NCBI RefSeq assembly: GCF_002028545.1
Contig: NZ_MWPQ01000049.1
Coordinates: forward strand, 186,001 to 250,000
Length of the DNA: 64,000 nucleotides
Direction: 5' to 3'
Origin: Nitrobacter vulgaris
GTDB taxonomy: Bacteria > Pseudomonadota > Alphaproteobacteria > Rhizobiales > Xanthobacteraceae
Of the stretch, positions 9,029-18,500 are shown one piece after another. Made by a program: the position numbers and the translations under genes. The stretch's first letter is position 1. Each line of letters begins with the position of its first letter. The notes under the pieces are model-generated. The model was not told the DNA's origin and did no database searches. It worked only from the letters and a program-made list of their open reading frames with translations.

Positions 9029-11185
9029 ATGCGTGGGGTAGTTTTGGGTGTGGTCGCGGGGATGGTGTGCCTGATCGGCTCCCCAACCATGGAGGCGCGG
9101 GCACAAGGGCAGCTGCTGCCCGGAATCACCGTCGACGCGCCGAAGCGCGCCAAACGCCGCGTCCGCGTCGCCGTTCGGCGCGTCACTCGAACGCGGACGC
9201 CAGTGCAGGCGCCGACGCCGCTCCCCGCCGTGCCGGAACAACCTCGCGCCGACGTGCCCCTCGCCTCAGCAAGCCTGCTCACGGCGAAGCAGGTGCTGGG
9301 GCGCGGCGCCGCTTCGCTCGGCGACACGCTCGGGACCACGCCCGGCGTCTCGGCAACGTCGTTCTCGCCGGTGGCGAGCCGCCCGGTGATCCGAGGCCTC
9401 GGCGGTTTCCGGGTGCGAACCCAGGAAAACGGCATCGGCTCCGGCGACATGGCCAATCTCGGGGAAGACCACGCCGTGACGATTGATCCGCTATCGGCAC
9501 AGAACGTCGAGGTCATTCGCGGTCCCGGCACGTTGCGCTTTGGCTCGCAGGCGACAGGCGGCGTGGTCAGCGCCAGCAACAACCGCATCCCAACGACAAT
9601 TCCGAAGAACGGCATCGCATTCGAGGCACGCGGCGGCCTCAACAGTGTCAGCACCGGCCGCGACGGCGCGGTACAACTCGATGCCGGCGGCAGCAACGTC
9701 GCGATCCATGCCGACGCATACGCCCGGCAGGCCAACGACTATCGTATCCCCGGCGGCATTCAGACCAATTCCAGCTATCGCTCCGATGGCCACGCGGTCG
9801 GCGGCTCCTACATTTTCGATCGCGGTTTTGTCGGCATGTCGTTTCAGGATACGGCGATGACCTACTTCATCCCCGGCATCGATTCCGCCAGGGTGAAAAA
9901 CCACATCGACCTGCGCCAGCAGAAATGGGCGAGTCGCGGCGAGTGGCGCGTGGGAGAAAGCGGCATCGATACGGTGCGCTATTGGCTCGGCTACTCCGAC
10001 TACAAGCACAACGAGATCAACGGCGTCGGCGCCGCCGCGCTGATCGGTTCGCGATTTAAGAACCAGGAGTTGGAATCCCGCGTCGAGGTCACGCAACTGC
10101 CGTTCGCCACCATGCTGGGCGAATTGCGTGGCTCCGGCGGCGTGCAATGGAGCCGGCGCAACTTATCGGTCGCCGGCGCGACCGATCCCCTGCTCGCTCC
10201 GGCGCAGAATGCCAATCTCGCCGCCTTCCTGTTCGAGGAATTGCAGGTCACGCGAAGTCTGCGAACGCAGGCAGCGTTGCGCATCGAGCAGACCGAGACC
10301 GACGGCACCGGCGCGCGGTTTCCTGCGACATTCCTGCCGCCGCCGAATCAACCCACGGTGTTTCCGGTTGATCGCCGCTTCGTGCCAATGAGCGCCAGCG
10401 CGGGGCTGCTCTATGATCTATCGCACGACATCGTCGCGCGCGCCACGTTGCAGCATGTCGAGCGCGCGCCCGATCCCATCGAGCTGTTCTACAAGGGACC
10501 GCACGATACGCCGCGCACGTTCGAGATCGGCGATCCGACCATGACGCTGGAAAAGGCGAACACCGTCGAACTCGGTTTCAAGCGCGCACGTGGCGATACC
10601 CGTTTCGAACTGTCGATCTATCACACCCGCTATCAGAACTTCATCTTCAAGAACTTCACCGGCGTCCGCTGTAGCGAGAGTTTCGCATCCTGCGGCACGC
10701 CGGGCGCGACCTACGACCAGATCATCTATTCGCAGCGCGACGCCCGCTTCACCGGCGGCGAAATCCAGATCGAGCATGACGTGGCGCGGGTGTGGAACGG
10801 CGTGTTCGGGGTCGAGGCGCAATACGACATCGTCCACGCGATATTCCTCGACGGCAGTTTCGTGCCGAAGATTCCGCCGCAGCGGCTCGGTGGCGGAGTC
10901 TATTATCGCGACGCAAGCTGGACGGCACGCGTCAACTTGCTGCACGCTTTCGCCCAAAAAAACCTCGGCGCGTTTGAAACGCCGACGCCGGGCTATAACC
11001 TTCTGAACGCCGAAATCAATCACACGACGACGTTGCCGAACGGCGACTGGCCGGTGACGCTCACCGTCGGCCTAAAGGGCGAGAACCTGCTCAACGACGA
11101 TATCCGCTTCCACCAGTCCTACAAAAAGGACGAGGTGTTGCAGCCCGGCCGCAACGTACGCCTATTCGCGTCGATGAAATTCTGA
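9029..11185 (+). CDS. TonB-dependent outer-membrane receptor, ZnuD-like
   Basis: A 718-residue outer-membrane gated porin. A signal peptide (about 1-26, ending EARAQ) is followed by a basic, Pro-rich linker and a plug domain with SRPVIRGLGGFRVRTQENG, DHAVTIDPLSAQNVEVIRG and FGSQATGGVVS; the DHAVTIDPLSA/VEVIRGP pattern resembles zinc receptors of the ZnuD type. The rest is a long beta-barrel ending ...NVRLFASMKF with a terminal Phe. The start at 9029 follows CAGGAAAAAG and gives a proper signal peptide. No TonB/ExbB or periplasmic binding protein lies adjacent, so the substrate (zinc, another metal or a chelate) is inferred. Confidence 0.85.
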   Translation: MRGVVLGVVAGMVCLIGSPTMEARAQGQLLPGITVDAPKRAKRRVRVAVRRVTRTRTPVQAPTPLPAVPEQPRADVPLASASLLTAKQVLGRGAASLGDTLGTTPGVSATSFSPVASRPVIRGLGGFRVRTQENGIGSGDMANLGEDHAVTIDPLSAQNVEVIRGPGTLRFGSQATGGVVSASNNRIPTTIPKNGIAFEARGGLNSVSTGRDGAVQLDAGGSNVAIHADAYARQANDYRIPGGIQTNSSYRSDGHAVGGSYIFDRGFVGMSFQDTAMTYFIPGIDSARVKNHIDLRQQKWASRGEWRVGESGIDTVRYWLGYSDYKHNEINGVGAAALIGSRFKNQELESRVEVTQLPFATMLGELRGSGGVQWSRRNLSVAGATDPLLAPAQNANLAAFLFEELQVTRSLRTQAALRIEQTETDGTGARFPATFLPPPNQPTVFPVDRRFVPMSASAGLLYDLSHDIVARATLQHVERAPDPIELFYKGPHDTPRTFEIGDPTMTLEKANTVELGFKRARGDTRFELSIYHTRYQNFIFKNFTGVRCSESFASCGTPGATYDQIIYSQRDARFTGGEIQIEHDVARVWNGVFGVEAQYDIVHAIFLDGSFVPKIPPQRLGGGVYYRDASWTARVNLLHAFAQKNLGAFETPTPGYNLLNAEINHTTTLPNGDWPVTLTVGLKGENLLNDDIRFHQSYKKDEVLQPGRNVRLFASMKF

Positions 11186-11364
11186 CGCAAGGCGCCGTCC
11201 GTCGCCGTCAACCTTCTCGGCAAATAGCCGGCGGAACGAGGTCGAAACTCACCGCCCGCCGTGCTATGGGCTGCCGCAATGATGTTGACCGGCGGCGCGG
11301 CGCCCTTCGCCATGCCATCGATATACGTCGAATTTCAATATGTTAGGCAGGAGGCGCGACACCC

Positions 11365-12570
11365 GTGGGCGGCGCGCAAGCTTGGACGATGCCGATGACC
11401 GACACGCACGCCTTTGGGGCGACCCGAACCGCCTCCCGGGCAGCGGCCCTGCTGTCGTCGTTCATGCAGGCCGGCTATATCAAGGCGGAACCAGCCATCC
11501 TTCAACCGGCCGAGCCGTTTTTGGACCTCTCGGGCGAGGATATCCGCAAGAGCCTTTACCTCACGTCCGACTCGGGAGGCGAGGAATTGTGCCTGCGTCC
11601 CGACCTCACCATCCCGGTCGCGCGCGACTATCTCGCGTCCAGCAAGGCCGGCAAGCCGGCCGGCTTCTGCTATCTCGGACCCGTGTTTCGCTATCGTGGC
11701 GGCCGCTCAAGCGAATTCCCGCAGGCCGGCATCGAATCATTCGGCCGCCAAGACCGCGCCGCCGCCGACGCCGAAATGCTCGCGCTCGGTCTGGAAGCCG
11801 TTGCCGCTTTCGGCATCGCCGACGTCGACATCCGTACAGGCGACGTTGCGCTGTTCACCGCGTTAATCGATTCGCTCGACCTTTATCCGGTATGGCGGCG
11901 TCGGCTGATGAAGGATTTCAACCGCAAGGTCAGCCTCGCGCTGGATATTGAACGACTGACGCTGGCGTCCGGACCGGGGCACAAGGAATACGAAGGCGTG
12001 CTGGCGGCTCTCGCAGGCTCCGATCGCAAGGCGGCCTTAGCGCTGGTGACCGACATGATGTCGATCGCAGGCGCGACCATTGTCGGCGGCCGTTCTTTGG
12101 ATGAGATCGCCGACCGCTTCCTCGAACAATCCACCCTGAAGAGCGGCGCGCTGCCGCACGAGGCGTTGACGATCATCAAGCGGTTTCTTGCGATATCGGG
12201 CGATCCGGATGACGCGCTCGGCCAATTGCGCGCACTCGCCTCAGACGCCGGGCTCGATATTCACCGTGCGATCGATCAAGTCGAAAGCCGTACGGGCTTC
12301 ATGGCCGCGCGAGGCGTAGAAACTGATAGTATCAGCTTCGCTACCGCCTTCGGCCGCGGCGTCGACTACTACACCGGTTTTGAATTCGAACTGCAGCGCA
12401 AGGACCAGGACGACGAGCCACTGGTTGCGGGCGGGCGCTACGACGACCTTATGACGCGACTTGGGGCAGCCGCACCGATCCCGGCGGTCGGCTTCGCGGT
12501 CTGGATCGAGGCGTTGACGCGGTCCGCAGACGTATCTTCCGCGAGCCGGATCGGCGGGAGCGCGCAATGA
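11365..12570 (+). CDS. hisZ: ATP phosphoribosyltransferase regulatory subunit HisZ
   Basis: A class II histidyl-tRNA synthetase-like paralogue that lacks aminoacylation activity and is required for histidine-sensitive HisG activity. The 401-residue product contains synthetase-core motifs such as [40 protein letters not shown] and the motif-3-like [11 protein letters not shown] near the end. The GTG start at 11365 has AGGAGG 10 bases upstream; an ATG at 11389 is the alternative. Its stop overlaps the hisG start (ATGA), so the two subunits are translated together. Confidence 0.93.
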   Translation: MGGAQAWTMPMTDTHAFGATRTASRAAALLSSFMQAGYIKAEPAILQPAEPFLDLSGEDIRKSLYLTSDSGGEELCLRPDLTIPVARDYLASSKAGKPAGFCYLGPVFRYRGGRSSEFPQAGIESFGRQDRAAADAEMLALGLEAVAAFGIADVDIRTGDVALFTALIDSLDLYPVWRRRLMKDFNRKVSLALDIERLTLASGPGHKEYEGVLAALAGSDRKAALALVTDMMSIAGATIVGGRSLDEIADRFLEQSTLKSGALPHEALTIIKRFLAISGDPDDALGQLRALASDAGLDIHRAIDQVESRTGFMAARGVETDSISFATAFGRGVDYYTGFEFELQRKDQDDEPLVAGGRYDDLMTRLGAAAPIPAVGFAVWIEALTRSADVSSASRIGGSAQ

Positions 12571-13544
12571 CCACGCCACTCGTTCTAGCCGTGCCTTCGA
12601 AAGGCCGTTTGCAGGAAAATGCCGAAGCGTTTTTCGCCCGCGCCGGGCTGACGCTCTCGAAACCGCGGGGCGTACGTGACTATCGCGGCACTATCGCCGA
12701 GCTCGATAACGTCGAGATCGCCTATCTCTCTGCGAGCGAAATCGCGTCACAACTCGCGCGCGGCCTGGTGCATCTCGGCGTCACCGGCGAAGATCTGATC
12801 CGCGAAAGCATCGTCGACGCCGACAAACGCGTGGCGCTGATCAACGGCCTCGGGTTCGGCAGCGCCAACGTGGTTGTCGCCGTGCCGCAGTCCTGGATCG
12901 ATGTGCGTACCATGGCCGACCTCGACGACGTGACGACCGGGTTTCGCGCCCAGCACAACCGAAGGATGCGGATCGCAACCAAATATATCAACCTGACCCG
13001 CGCCTTCTTCGCTTCGCACGGCGTGGTCGATTACCGCATCGTCGAGAGCGCGGGCGCCACCGAAGGCGCGCCCGCGGTCGGCACCGCCGAGATGATCGTC
13101 GATATCACGACGACCGGGGCAACGCTCACCGCCAACGGCCTCAGGGTGCTGGACGACGGCGTGATCCTGCGCAGCCAGGCCAATCTGGTCGCGTCACGCG
13201 ACGCGGACTGGTCCAGCGGTGCACGCGAAACGACGCGGATCATTCTCGACCACATCGCCGCCCGCGCCCGCGCGAGCCAATACCGCGAGGTGCGAACCCG
13301 CTTCACCGGCTGCGATACTGCACTCTTCACAGAGGCACATGATCGCTTCGGCGTAGTCTCCCCGTTCGGAGGACCAACATCCTCCGGGATGGTTACGCTG
13401 CATTGCCCGCCGGACCGGCTTTACGCGCTCGCCGGTTTTCTAAGGCAACATGGTGCTGAAACGGTGTCGATCGCCTCGCTTGACTATGTGTTCGATCGCG
13501 AGAACCCGCTTTTCGCGAAGCTGGAAGCGTTCCTGCGGACGTAG
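12567..13544 (+). CDS. hisG: ATP phosphoribosyltransferase HisG, catalytic subunit
   Basis: Catalyses the first step of histidine biosynthesis, condensing ATP and PRPP. The 325-residue product opens with [19 protein letters not shown] and carries [11 protein letters not shown] (about 62-72) and the PRPP-binding loop region [19 protein letters not shown] (about 172-190). Its length is between the classic short form (about 210-230) and long forms with a regulatory domain, although a HisZ partner gene is present; this matches relatives in the same family from memory. It overlaps hisZ by four bases. Confidence 0.95.
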   Translation: MTTPLVLAVPSKGRLQENAEAFFARAGLTLSKPRGVRDYRGTIAELDNVEIAYLSASEIASQLARGLVHLGVTGEDLIRESIVDADKRVALINGLGFGSANVVVAVPQSWIDVRTMADLDDVTTGFRAQHNRRMRIATKYINLTRAFFASHGVVDYRIVESAGATEGAPAVGTAEMIVDITTTGATLTANGLRVLDDGVILRSQANLVASRDADWSSGARETTRIILDHIAARARASQYREVRTRFTGCDTALFTEAHDRFGVVSPFGGPTSSGMVTLHCPPDRLYALAGFLRQHGAETVSIASLDYVFDRENPLFAKLEAFLRT

Positions 13545-13628
13545 AATCGTGCATTCCGCCCGTTGAAGCGCACGCTGTCACTTACTACCCTACAAACTGG
13601 AATGAATTGACCCCGTCGGAACCGACCG

Positions 13629-14675
13629 ATGACTCCAGCTACCAGCCTTCCAGGTCTGCCTGCAGATAAGGCCACCGCATCTGCGCAAGGTCTGTCGATC
13701 GTCGTCCCCGTTTACAACGAAGCCGCCGGGCTCCAGCAATTGCACGAACGTCTCAGCGCGCTTGCGGTAAAGCTAAGGCGGCGCTTCGGCCTCGCCTGCG
13801 AAGTCGTTTATGTCGATGACGGCAGCGCCGATGACACGCTCGACCTCGCCCGCGCGCTTCCTGCCACCGCGCTGGACGTGCAGGTGGTTTCGCTGTCGCG
13901 CAATTTCGGCAAGGAAGCCGCCTTGATGGCGGGCCTGGATCACGCGCAGCGCGGCGCGCTGCTGTTCATGGACGGCGACGGCCAGCATTCGCCCGATCTC
14001 GTGGAACGGCTGGTGGATCACTGGATCAACGACGGCTACGACGTCATCTACACCGCGAAGGCGCACCGGACGAACGAGTCGTTGCTGCGGCGGATCGGCG
14101 TGCACAGCTTTTATGCGATCATCAACTGGGGCGCGCGCCAGCGGATTCCCGAAGACGCCGGCGATTTTCGCCTGTTGTCGCCTCGTGCCGCTTCGGCGCT
14201 GCGCCGGATGCCGGAGCGAAACCGCTTCTTCAAGGGCCTCGCGAGCTGGATCGGTTTCCGTCAGTTCCGCGTCGACTACGAGCCCGACATTCGGACTCAC
14301 GGCATGACCACCTTCAATGCCGCGCGGCTGCTCGGTCTGTCGATCGAGGGGCTAACATCATTTTCGGTGGCGCCGCTGCGGCTGGCCAGCCTGCTCGGCC
14401 TGCTGCTGGCGCTCGCAGCCTTCCTGTTCGGTTTGTCTATCCTCTGGGAAACCTGGGTCGACGGCGAGTCGGTTCCCGGCTATCCGTCATTGTTTGTCGG
14501 CATGATGACGATCGGCGGCGTGCAGCTCCTGATGATCGGCATCGTCGGCGAATACATCGGCAAGATTCTCTCGGAACTGAAGGCACGGCCGATCTACGTC
14601 GTCGCCGAGCAAAGCATGAAGCAGGCCGAACCCGAGCCGGCCGACGGCGGCCCGCACCGGACCGTCGCCGAATGA
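13629..14675 (+). CDS. Family 2 glycosyltransferase, bactoprenol/dolichol-phosphate sugar transferase type
   Basis: A 348-residue membrane-anchored GT-A enzyme. The catalytic domain has SIVVPVYNEAAGL (about 20-32), VVYVDDGSADDTL, LSRNFGKEAALMAGL and the metal-binding FMDGDGQHSPDL, with RRMPERNRFFKGL downstream. Two hydrophobic helices (about 245-270 and 285-320) anchor the C-terminus, as in ArnC/GtrB-like enzymes that load undecaprenyl phosphate with a sugar. The stop overlaps the next gene (ATGA), a ChbG/HpnK-type deacetylase, which suggests a sugar is transferred and then deacetylated; the substrate is unknown. Confidence 0.88.
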   Translation: MTPATSLPGLPADKATASAQGLSIVVPVYNEAAGLQQLHERLSALAVKLRRRFGLACEVVYVDDGSADDTLDLARALPATALDVQVVSLSRNFGKEAALMAGLDHAQRGALLFMDGDGQHSPDLVERLVDHWINDGYDVIYTAKAHRTNESLLRRIGVHSFYAIINWGARQRIPEDAGDFRLLSPRAASALRRMPERNRFFKGLASWIGFRQFRVDYEPDIRTHGMTTFNAARLLGLSIEGLTSFSVAPLRLASLLGLLLALAAFLFGLSILWETWVDGESVPGYPSLFVGMMTIGGVQLLMIGIVGEYIGKILSELKARPIYVVAEQSMKQAEPEPADGGPHRTVAE

Positions 14676-15517
14676 GCGGCGATGAACCGCAACGCCGGAT
14701 TCGGCTGTGCGCAGACGATTACGGAATCAGTCCGGGCGTCAACCGCGCGATCCGCGATCTCATCGAACGGGAGCGTATCAACGCGACGTCGGTGATGGTG
14801 GTCGGCACCGCCGCGGGACGCGATGAGGTGGAGGCGCTGAAGGTGGCGTGCGCGCGCCATCCGCATTGCGCGATCGGCCTGCACCTCACTTTAACCGCGC
14901 CGTTTCATCCGCTCACCCTGCATTACCGGCCTCTGGATGGCGGGTTGTTTCTCCCGCTCTCGAAGATGCTGCGCGCCAGCCTGTCGCGCCGGCTCGAGCC
15001 CGAGATGATTTTCGACGAGGTGACAGCGCAGATCGCGGCGTTTGTGGAACGATTCGGCCGCGCGCCCGAGTATGTCGACGGCCATCAGCATGTGCAGATT
15101 TTTCCTCAGGTGCGGGGCGCCTTCCTGACCGCCGTCAAGACCGCCGCACCCGACGCATGGGTGCGGCAGTGTGGCCGCAGCCGACACCCGCTGACGCAAC
15201 AATTCGCCACGCCGAAGGCGTTGCTCCTGGATCTTTTAAGCGCCGGATTTCGTCGCCATGCCGCGCGTGCCGGCATCCGCTTCAATCCGGCCTTCGCCGG
15301 CGCCTATGACTTCGCGCAGTCTGACTTCGCCGCGCTGATGCAGGGATTTCTGAACGGTTTGCCGGATGGTGGTCTGATCATGTGCCACCCCGGCTTCGTC
15401 GATGAAATCTTGCTCGCGCTCGATCCCCTCACCGACCAGCGCGAGCGGGAATACGAATTCCTGGCCGGAGATAGCTTCGGGGACATGCTGGTTGCCAACC
15501 GGGTGACATTGGGCTGA
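14672..15517 (+). CDS. ChbG/HpnK (YdjC-like) family deacetylase
   Basis: A 281-residue carbohydrate deacetylase-family protein. The metal-binding N-terminus IRLCADDYGISPGVNRAI (about 9-26), IGLHLTLTAPF (the His-x-His ligands), YVDGHQHVQIFPQV and MCHPGFVDE are present. Relatives deacetylate N-acetyl sugars, including the GlcNAc of hopanoid (HpnK) or chitobiose (ChbG). It overlaps the preceding GT2 by four bases, so the pair likely makes a deacetylated lipid-linked sugar, but no hopanoid genes are visible nearby to support an HpnK name. Confidence 0.85.
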   Translation: MSGDEPQRRIRLCADDYGISPGVNRAIRDLIERERINATSVMVVGTAAGRDEVEALKVACARHPHCAIGLHLTLTAPFHPLTLHYRPLDGGLFLPLSKMLRASLSRRLEPEMIFDEVTAQIAAFVERFGRAPEYVDGHQHVQIFPQVRGAFLTAVKTAAPDAWVRQCGRSRHPLTQQFATPKALLLDLLSAGFRRHAARAGIRFNPAFAGAYDFAQSDFAALMQGFLNGLPDGGLIMCHPGFVDEILLALDPLTDQREREYEFLAGDSFGDMLVANRVTLG

Positions 15518-15606
15518 TCTGTCCGCCACGAAAATATTCTCCGGCGGCACTACTTGCGACACAGAATACCACTACATCCCAACAGCCATCTTTTTGGGAG
15601 AGCGCC

Positions 15607-16392
15607 ATGACGCCGGAAGAACGACAGTTGGTTGACGACCTCTTCACCCGCCTCGCCAGCGTCGAAAACACGCCGCGCGATCCCGCCGCCGCGGCAGCTA
15701 TCGCCGAGGGCCTGCGGCGCGCGCCTAACGCGCTTTACACGCTGGTGCAAACGGTTTTGGTGCAGGACGAAGCCCTGAAGCGCGCCGACGAGCGCATTCA
15801 GCAGCTTGAGGCCAGCGGAGCCGGCAATCAGGCTGTCTCGGGGGGCGGATTTCTCGACCAGATGCGCGAGACTTTATTCGGCGGCCCCGCGCCGCGCGGC
15901 TCGGTCCCGAATGTCCCCCCAGCGCCTTCTGGCCGCCCGGCCTGGAATACCGGTGAGGCGTTGCAGCAAACCGGACAAGCCGGACGCTTTGATCAGGGAG
16001 CCGGCCATTCGCCCTATGGCACGCCGCCTCCGCAAGCGGGCGGCGGCTCGTTTCTCGGAACGGCGGCGGCCGCCGCCGCGGGAGCCGTGGGCGGCGGTCT
16101 GCTTCTCAATAGCATCCGCTCCATGATGGGCGGCGGCGAAGCCCGTGCCAGCAGCTTCGGCGATTCCGGCAGCCTCGGCAGGTCGTCCAACCCGTCGGGC
16201 GGCGCCGGCGATCAATCAGGAAGCAATCTGGCACGCGATGCCGGTGTGAACGACCTCGGATCGCAACGGCACGGCAACCCATCGCAGACTGGCTCACTCG
16301 ACCAAGACCATGACCATGATCATGATCAGGACGATATCGATGCCGAAGACTTCGACGATTTCGATGACTTCGACGAAGGAGAGGACACCTGA
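15607..16392 (+). CDS. DUF2076 domain-containing protein
   Basis: 261 residues. The N-terminus MTPEERQLVDDLFTRLASVE and the helical segment TVLVQDEALKRADERIQQLE identify DUF2076. The middle is Gly/Ala/Pro-rich with a short hydrophobic stretch (FLGTAAAAAAGAVGGGLLL). The C-terminus is strikingly acidic, with alternating His-Asp (DHDHDHDQDD) then DFDDFDDFDEGED encoded by near-repeating codons, which could bind divalent metal. Function is unknown. AGAGCGCC precedes the ATG. A dispersed repeat follows the gene. Confidence 0.82.
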   Translation: MTPEERQLVDDLFTRLASVENTPRDPAAAAAIAEGLRRAPNALYTLVQTVLVQDEALKRADERIQQLEASGAGNQAVSGGGFLDQMRETLFGGPAPRGSVPNVPPAPSGRPAWNTGEALQQTGQAGRFDQGAGHSPYGTPPPQAGGGSFLGTAAAAAAGAVGGGLLLNSIRSMMGGGEARASSFGDSGSLGRSSNPSGGAGDQSGSNLARDAGVNDLGSQRHGNPSQTGSLDQDHDHDHDQDDIDAEDFDDFDDFDEGEDT

Positions 16393-16424
16393 CGTCTCCG
16401 GTCCTCAACAGCACAACGGCTGGA

Positions 16425-16520
16425 GCGTTTTCGAGCGAAGTGGATACCGGTTCGTGTGAAGAAAACGCGTCAGATCAAATCTGAGAGCCCCGCTTCTGAT
16501 TCCGTCAGAAACGGGGCTCT
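16425..16520. repeat. Dispersed palindromic repeat (family R1) plus adjoining strong hairpin
   Basis: The core GCGTTTTCGAGCGAAG...GAAGAAAACGCGTC (16425-16471) is an imperfect palindrome found at five other intergenic sites here: 22895, 23513, 49478, 54647 and 62062. A second hairpin follows (16484-16499 paired with 16505-16520, AGAGCCCCG...CGGGGCTCT, one mismatch). The same GCTTCTG...CAGAAGC unit accompanies the copies at 54607 and 62021. It lies between convergent genes and could end transcription from both sides. Confidence 0.88.
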
Positions 16521-16555
16521 AGGCGGCCGTTGTCATCTGGGAAGATGATCGGGCG

Positions 16556-17335
16556 TCAGATCACAACCACTCTGACGCCAATGCGAACCCGATCATAGAG
16601 ATCGATGACGTCCTGGTTGCGCATCCGGATGCAGCCGGACGATACGTTGGTGCCGATTGTCCACGGCTCGTTGGAACCGTGGATGCGGTAGAGCGATGAG
16701 CCGAGATACATCGCGCGAGCGCCAAGCGGGTTCTGGGGGCCGCCCTCCATGTGGCGAGGAAGATCGGGGCGGCGCTTCAGCATCTCTGCAGGCGGGGTCC
16801 AGGCGGGCCATTCCTTCTTCGCTGATACCGTCTTGACGCCCGCCCACAGAAAACCGGGCTTGCCGACGCCAACTCCGTAGCGAAGCGCCGTGCCGCCGCC
16901 TTGCACGAGGTAAAGGAACTTGCTCGACGTATCGATGATGATGGTGCCGGCGGCTTCCTTGCCGTGATATTCGACGAGCTGCCTCTCGAATTTCGGATCG
17001 AATGCGGGATGAGCGGCCTCGCTCGCGTCCTGCTGCAGCATGATCTGCTGCGGTTGCGGCGCATAGAGCGGGCGCGAATCATAGCGCTGTTGCGGATAAT
17101 GCGATCCCTGTTGCTGGACATCTCCAAACAGCGACTCGATGAAGCCGCCGCCCATGTTGGGCCGCTCGGCATATGCAAGGCGCTGCTCGGACGGCTGCGG
17201 CGTGGATTGATCGGCGTAGACGGCGGTCGGCTGGGTGAAGAACCTGGCCTGTGGGTCTCTTGCAAAAGCCTGCTGGATCCCGAGGCCGGCAAGCGACACG
17301 CCCGCAAGGAGCGCGAAGGATATGTGTCTGAACAT
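16556..17335 (-). CDS. L,D-transpeptidase (YkuD domain)
   Basis: A 259-residue exported enzyme that makes 3-3 peptidoglycan cross-links or anchors proteins to the wall. A signal peptide (about 1-25, ending QQAFA) and a Gln/Pro-rich spacer precede the YkuD domain. Its active site is the motif RIHGSNEPWTIG...SSGCIRM, with the catalytic Cys in SGCIR and the conserved His before it. The ATG at 17335 is preferred to a GTG at 17350 because it puts the signal peptide at the N-terminus. It is convergent with the DUF2076 gene. Confidence 0.92.
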   Translation of the reverse strand: MFRHISFALLAGVSLAGLGIQQAFARDPQARFFTQPTAVYADQSTPQPSEQRLAYAERPNMGGGFIESLFGDVQQQGSHYPQQRYDSRPLYAPQPQQIMLQQDASEAAHPAFDPKFERQLVEYHGKEAAGTIIIDTSSKFLYLVQGGGTALRYGVGVGKPGFLWAGVKTVSAKKEWPAWTPPAEMLKRRPDLPRHMEGGPQNPLGARAMYLGSSLYRIHGSNEPWTIGTNVSSGCIRMRNQDVIDLYDRVRIGVRVVVI

Positions 17336-17628
17336 CGACGTACTCTGCACTGTTTTGCCGTGGATGGTCGCTGGGAGTCACGTCAATGGCGCATCCCTCC
17401 CGCACAGCGATTAAGAATTAAAACCGCGTCGGTTTGGTAAACGGAACGGCGGCTTGATTCACCACGCCGTCGATATGACGGGGTTCTTTCCCGTAGCGTT
17501 TATTTTCCATGAACGAAAACGCTCTGCGCGCTGCGGATTCGTGCGGATTCGTCGCGAACAGTTCCCGCATGAACCGGGCGTTAAAACACGCCGGTGTAAA
17601 AGGCAATCGAGTCCAAAAGCCGGGGAAT

Positions 17629-18417
17629 ATGATGGCTGTTCAACGCAAGCGCTTCCGCGTCGAGGAAATCCTGAACGGCGGCACGCCGGTTATTACAGCC
17701 GTCGTCGACGATGCGCCAATGCCGGTGCATCGTGAAATCATGGCGGAGTTGCGGGCGATCCGCCAACAGATGGGAGCTCCGAGCCTCGACGGCCCGGACG
17801 AAGCGGCCGGAGCGGCCAATGACGGGACCACCAGCCGCGAGGTCGCCGAAGCACAAATGCTGCTGCAAACCTATCGCGCACAAATCGAGCAATGCGAAAA
17901 GCTCAAGACCGAACTTGATCTGATCTACGACGCCATCAGCCGCACCAAGCAGGAAATCGCGGTTCTACATGGCAAGAGTTTCAGCGGCGACGAGATGGCG
18001 AAGGTGACCGACGAGCTTGGCGCCGTGGTAGGAGGTACCGAGCAAGCGACCCAACACATCCTGGAGGCGGCTGAAGCGATCGATCAGTCGGCCAGCGCGC
18101 TGTCGAAGGCGGCGTCGCCGGAGCAGGCTCGGTTGCTGAGCGAGGAAATCCAGGAGCGCGTGATCTCGATTTTCGAGGCATGCAATTTCCAGGATCTCAC
18201 CGGCCAGCGCATTGCCAAGGTGATGAGCACGATGAAGTTCATCGAGCATCATATCAATGTCATGATGGATATCTGGGGCGGTGTGGACGCCATCCGTGCC
18301 CATGCTCCACCGATCGTCGACGATCGCGTCGGCGATGCGAAGCTGCTGAACGGTCCGAAGCTCGAAGGCGACGAGGGACACGCTTCCCAGGACGACATCG
18401 ACGCGCTGTTCGGTTAG
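17629..18417 (+). CDS. cheZ: Protein phosphatase CheZ
   Basis: Dephosphorylates CheY-P in chemotaxis signalling. The 262-residue product is mainly helical. The active-site helix region ACNFQDLTGQRIAKVM (about 181-196, with Asp and Gln as expected for CheZ catalysis) is followed by a long helix, and the C-terminal tail QDDIDALFG is the CheY-binding peptide typical of the family. The paired ATG at 17629/17632 fits the family N-terminus MAVQRKRFRVEEIL; the frame is open to 17509. No other che genes are adjacent. Confidence 0.88.
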   Translation: MMAVQRKRFRVEEILNGGTPVITAVVDDAPMPVHREIMAELRAIRQQMGAPSLDGPDEAAGAANDGTTSREVAEAQMLLQTYRAQIEQCEKLKTELDLIYDAISRTKQEIAVLHGKSFSGDEMAKVTDELGAVVGGTEQATQHILEAAEAIDQSASALSKAASPEQARLLSEEIQERVISIFEACNFQDLTGQRIAKVMSTMKFIEHHINVMMDIWGGVDAIRAHAPPIVDDRVGDAKLLNGPKLEGDEGHASQDDIDALFG

Positions 18418-18446
18418 CCTCAGGAAGCGTCACATCCCTCATTGAG

Positions 18447-18472
18447 AATGCCCGGCCGTCGCGCCGGGCATT
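18447..18472 (+). terminator. Probable terminator hairpin after cheZ
   Basis: AATGCCCGGC (18447-18456) pairs perfectly with GCCGGGCATT (18463-18472) around a six-base loop and is followed by TGGTTTG. It lies 30 bases after the cheZ stop, between cheZ and the convergent lipoprotein gene. The T-run is weak, so termination strength is uncertain. Confidence 0.65.
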
Positions 18473-18500
18473 TGGTTTGAATCGATCGCGCGTAGCCCGG

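Noticed and set aside
13545..13628. A tRNA or small RNA in the hisG-GT2 gap
   Set aside because: No cloverleaf or conserved T-loop sequence was found.
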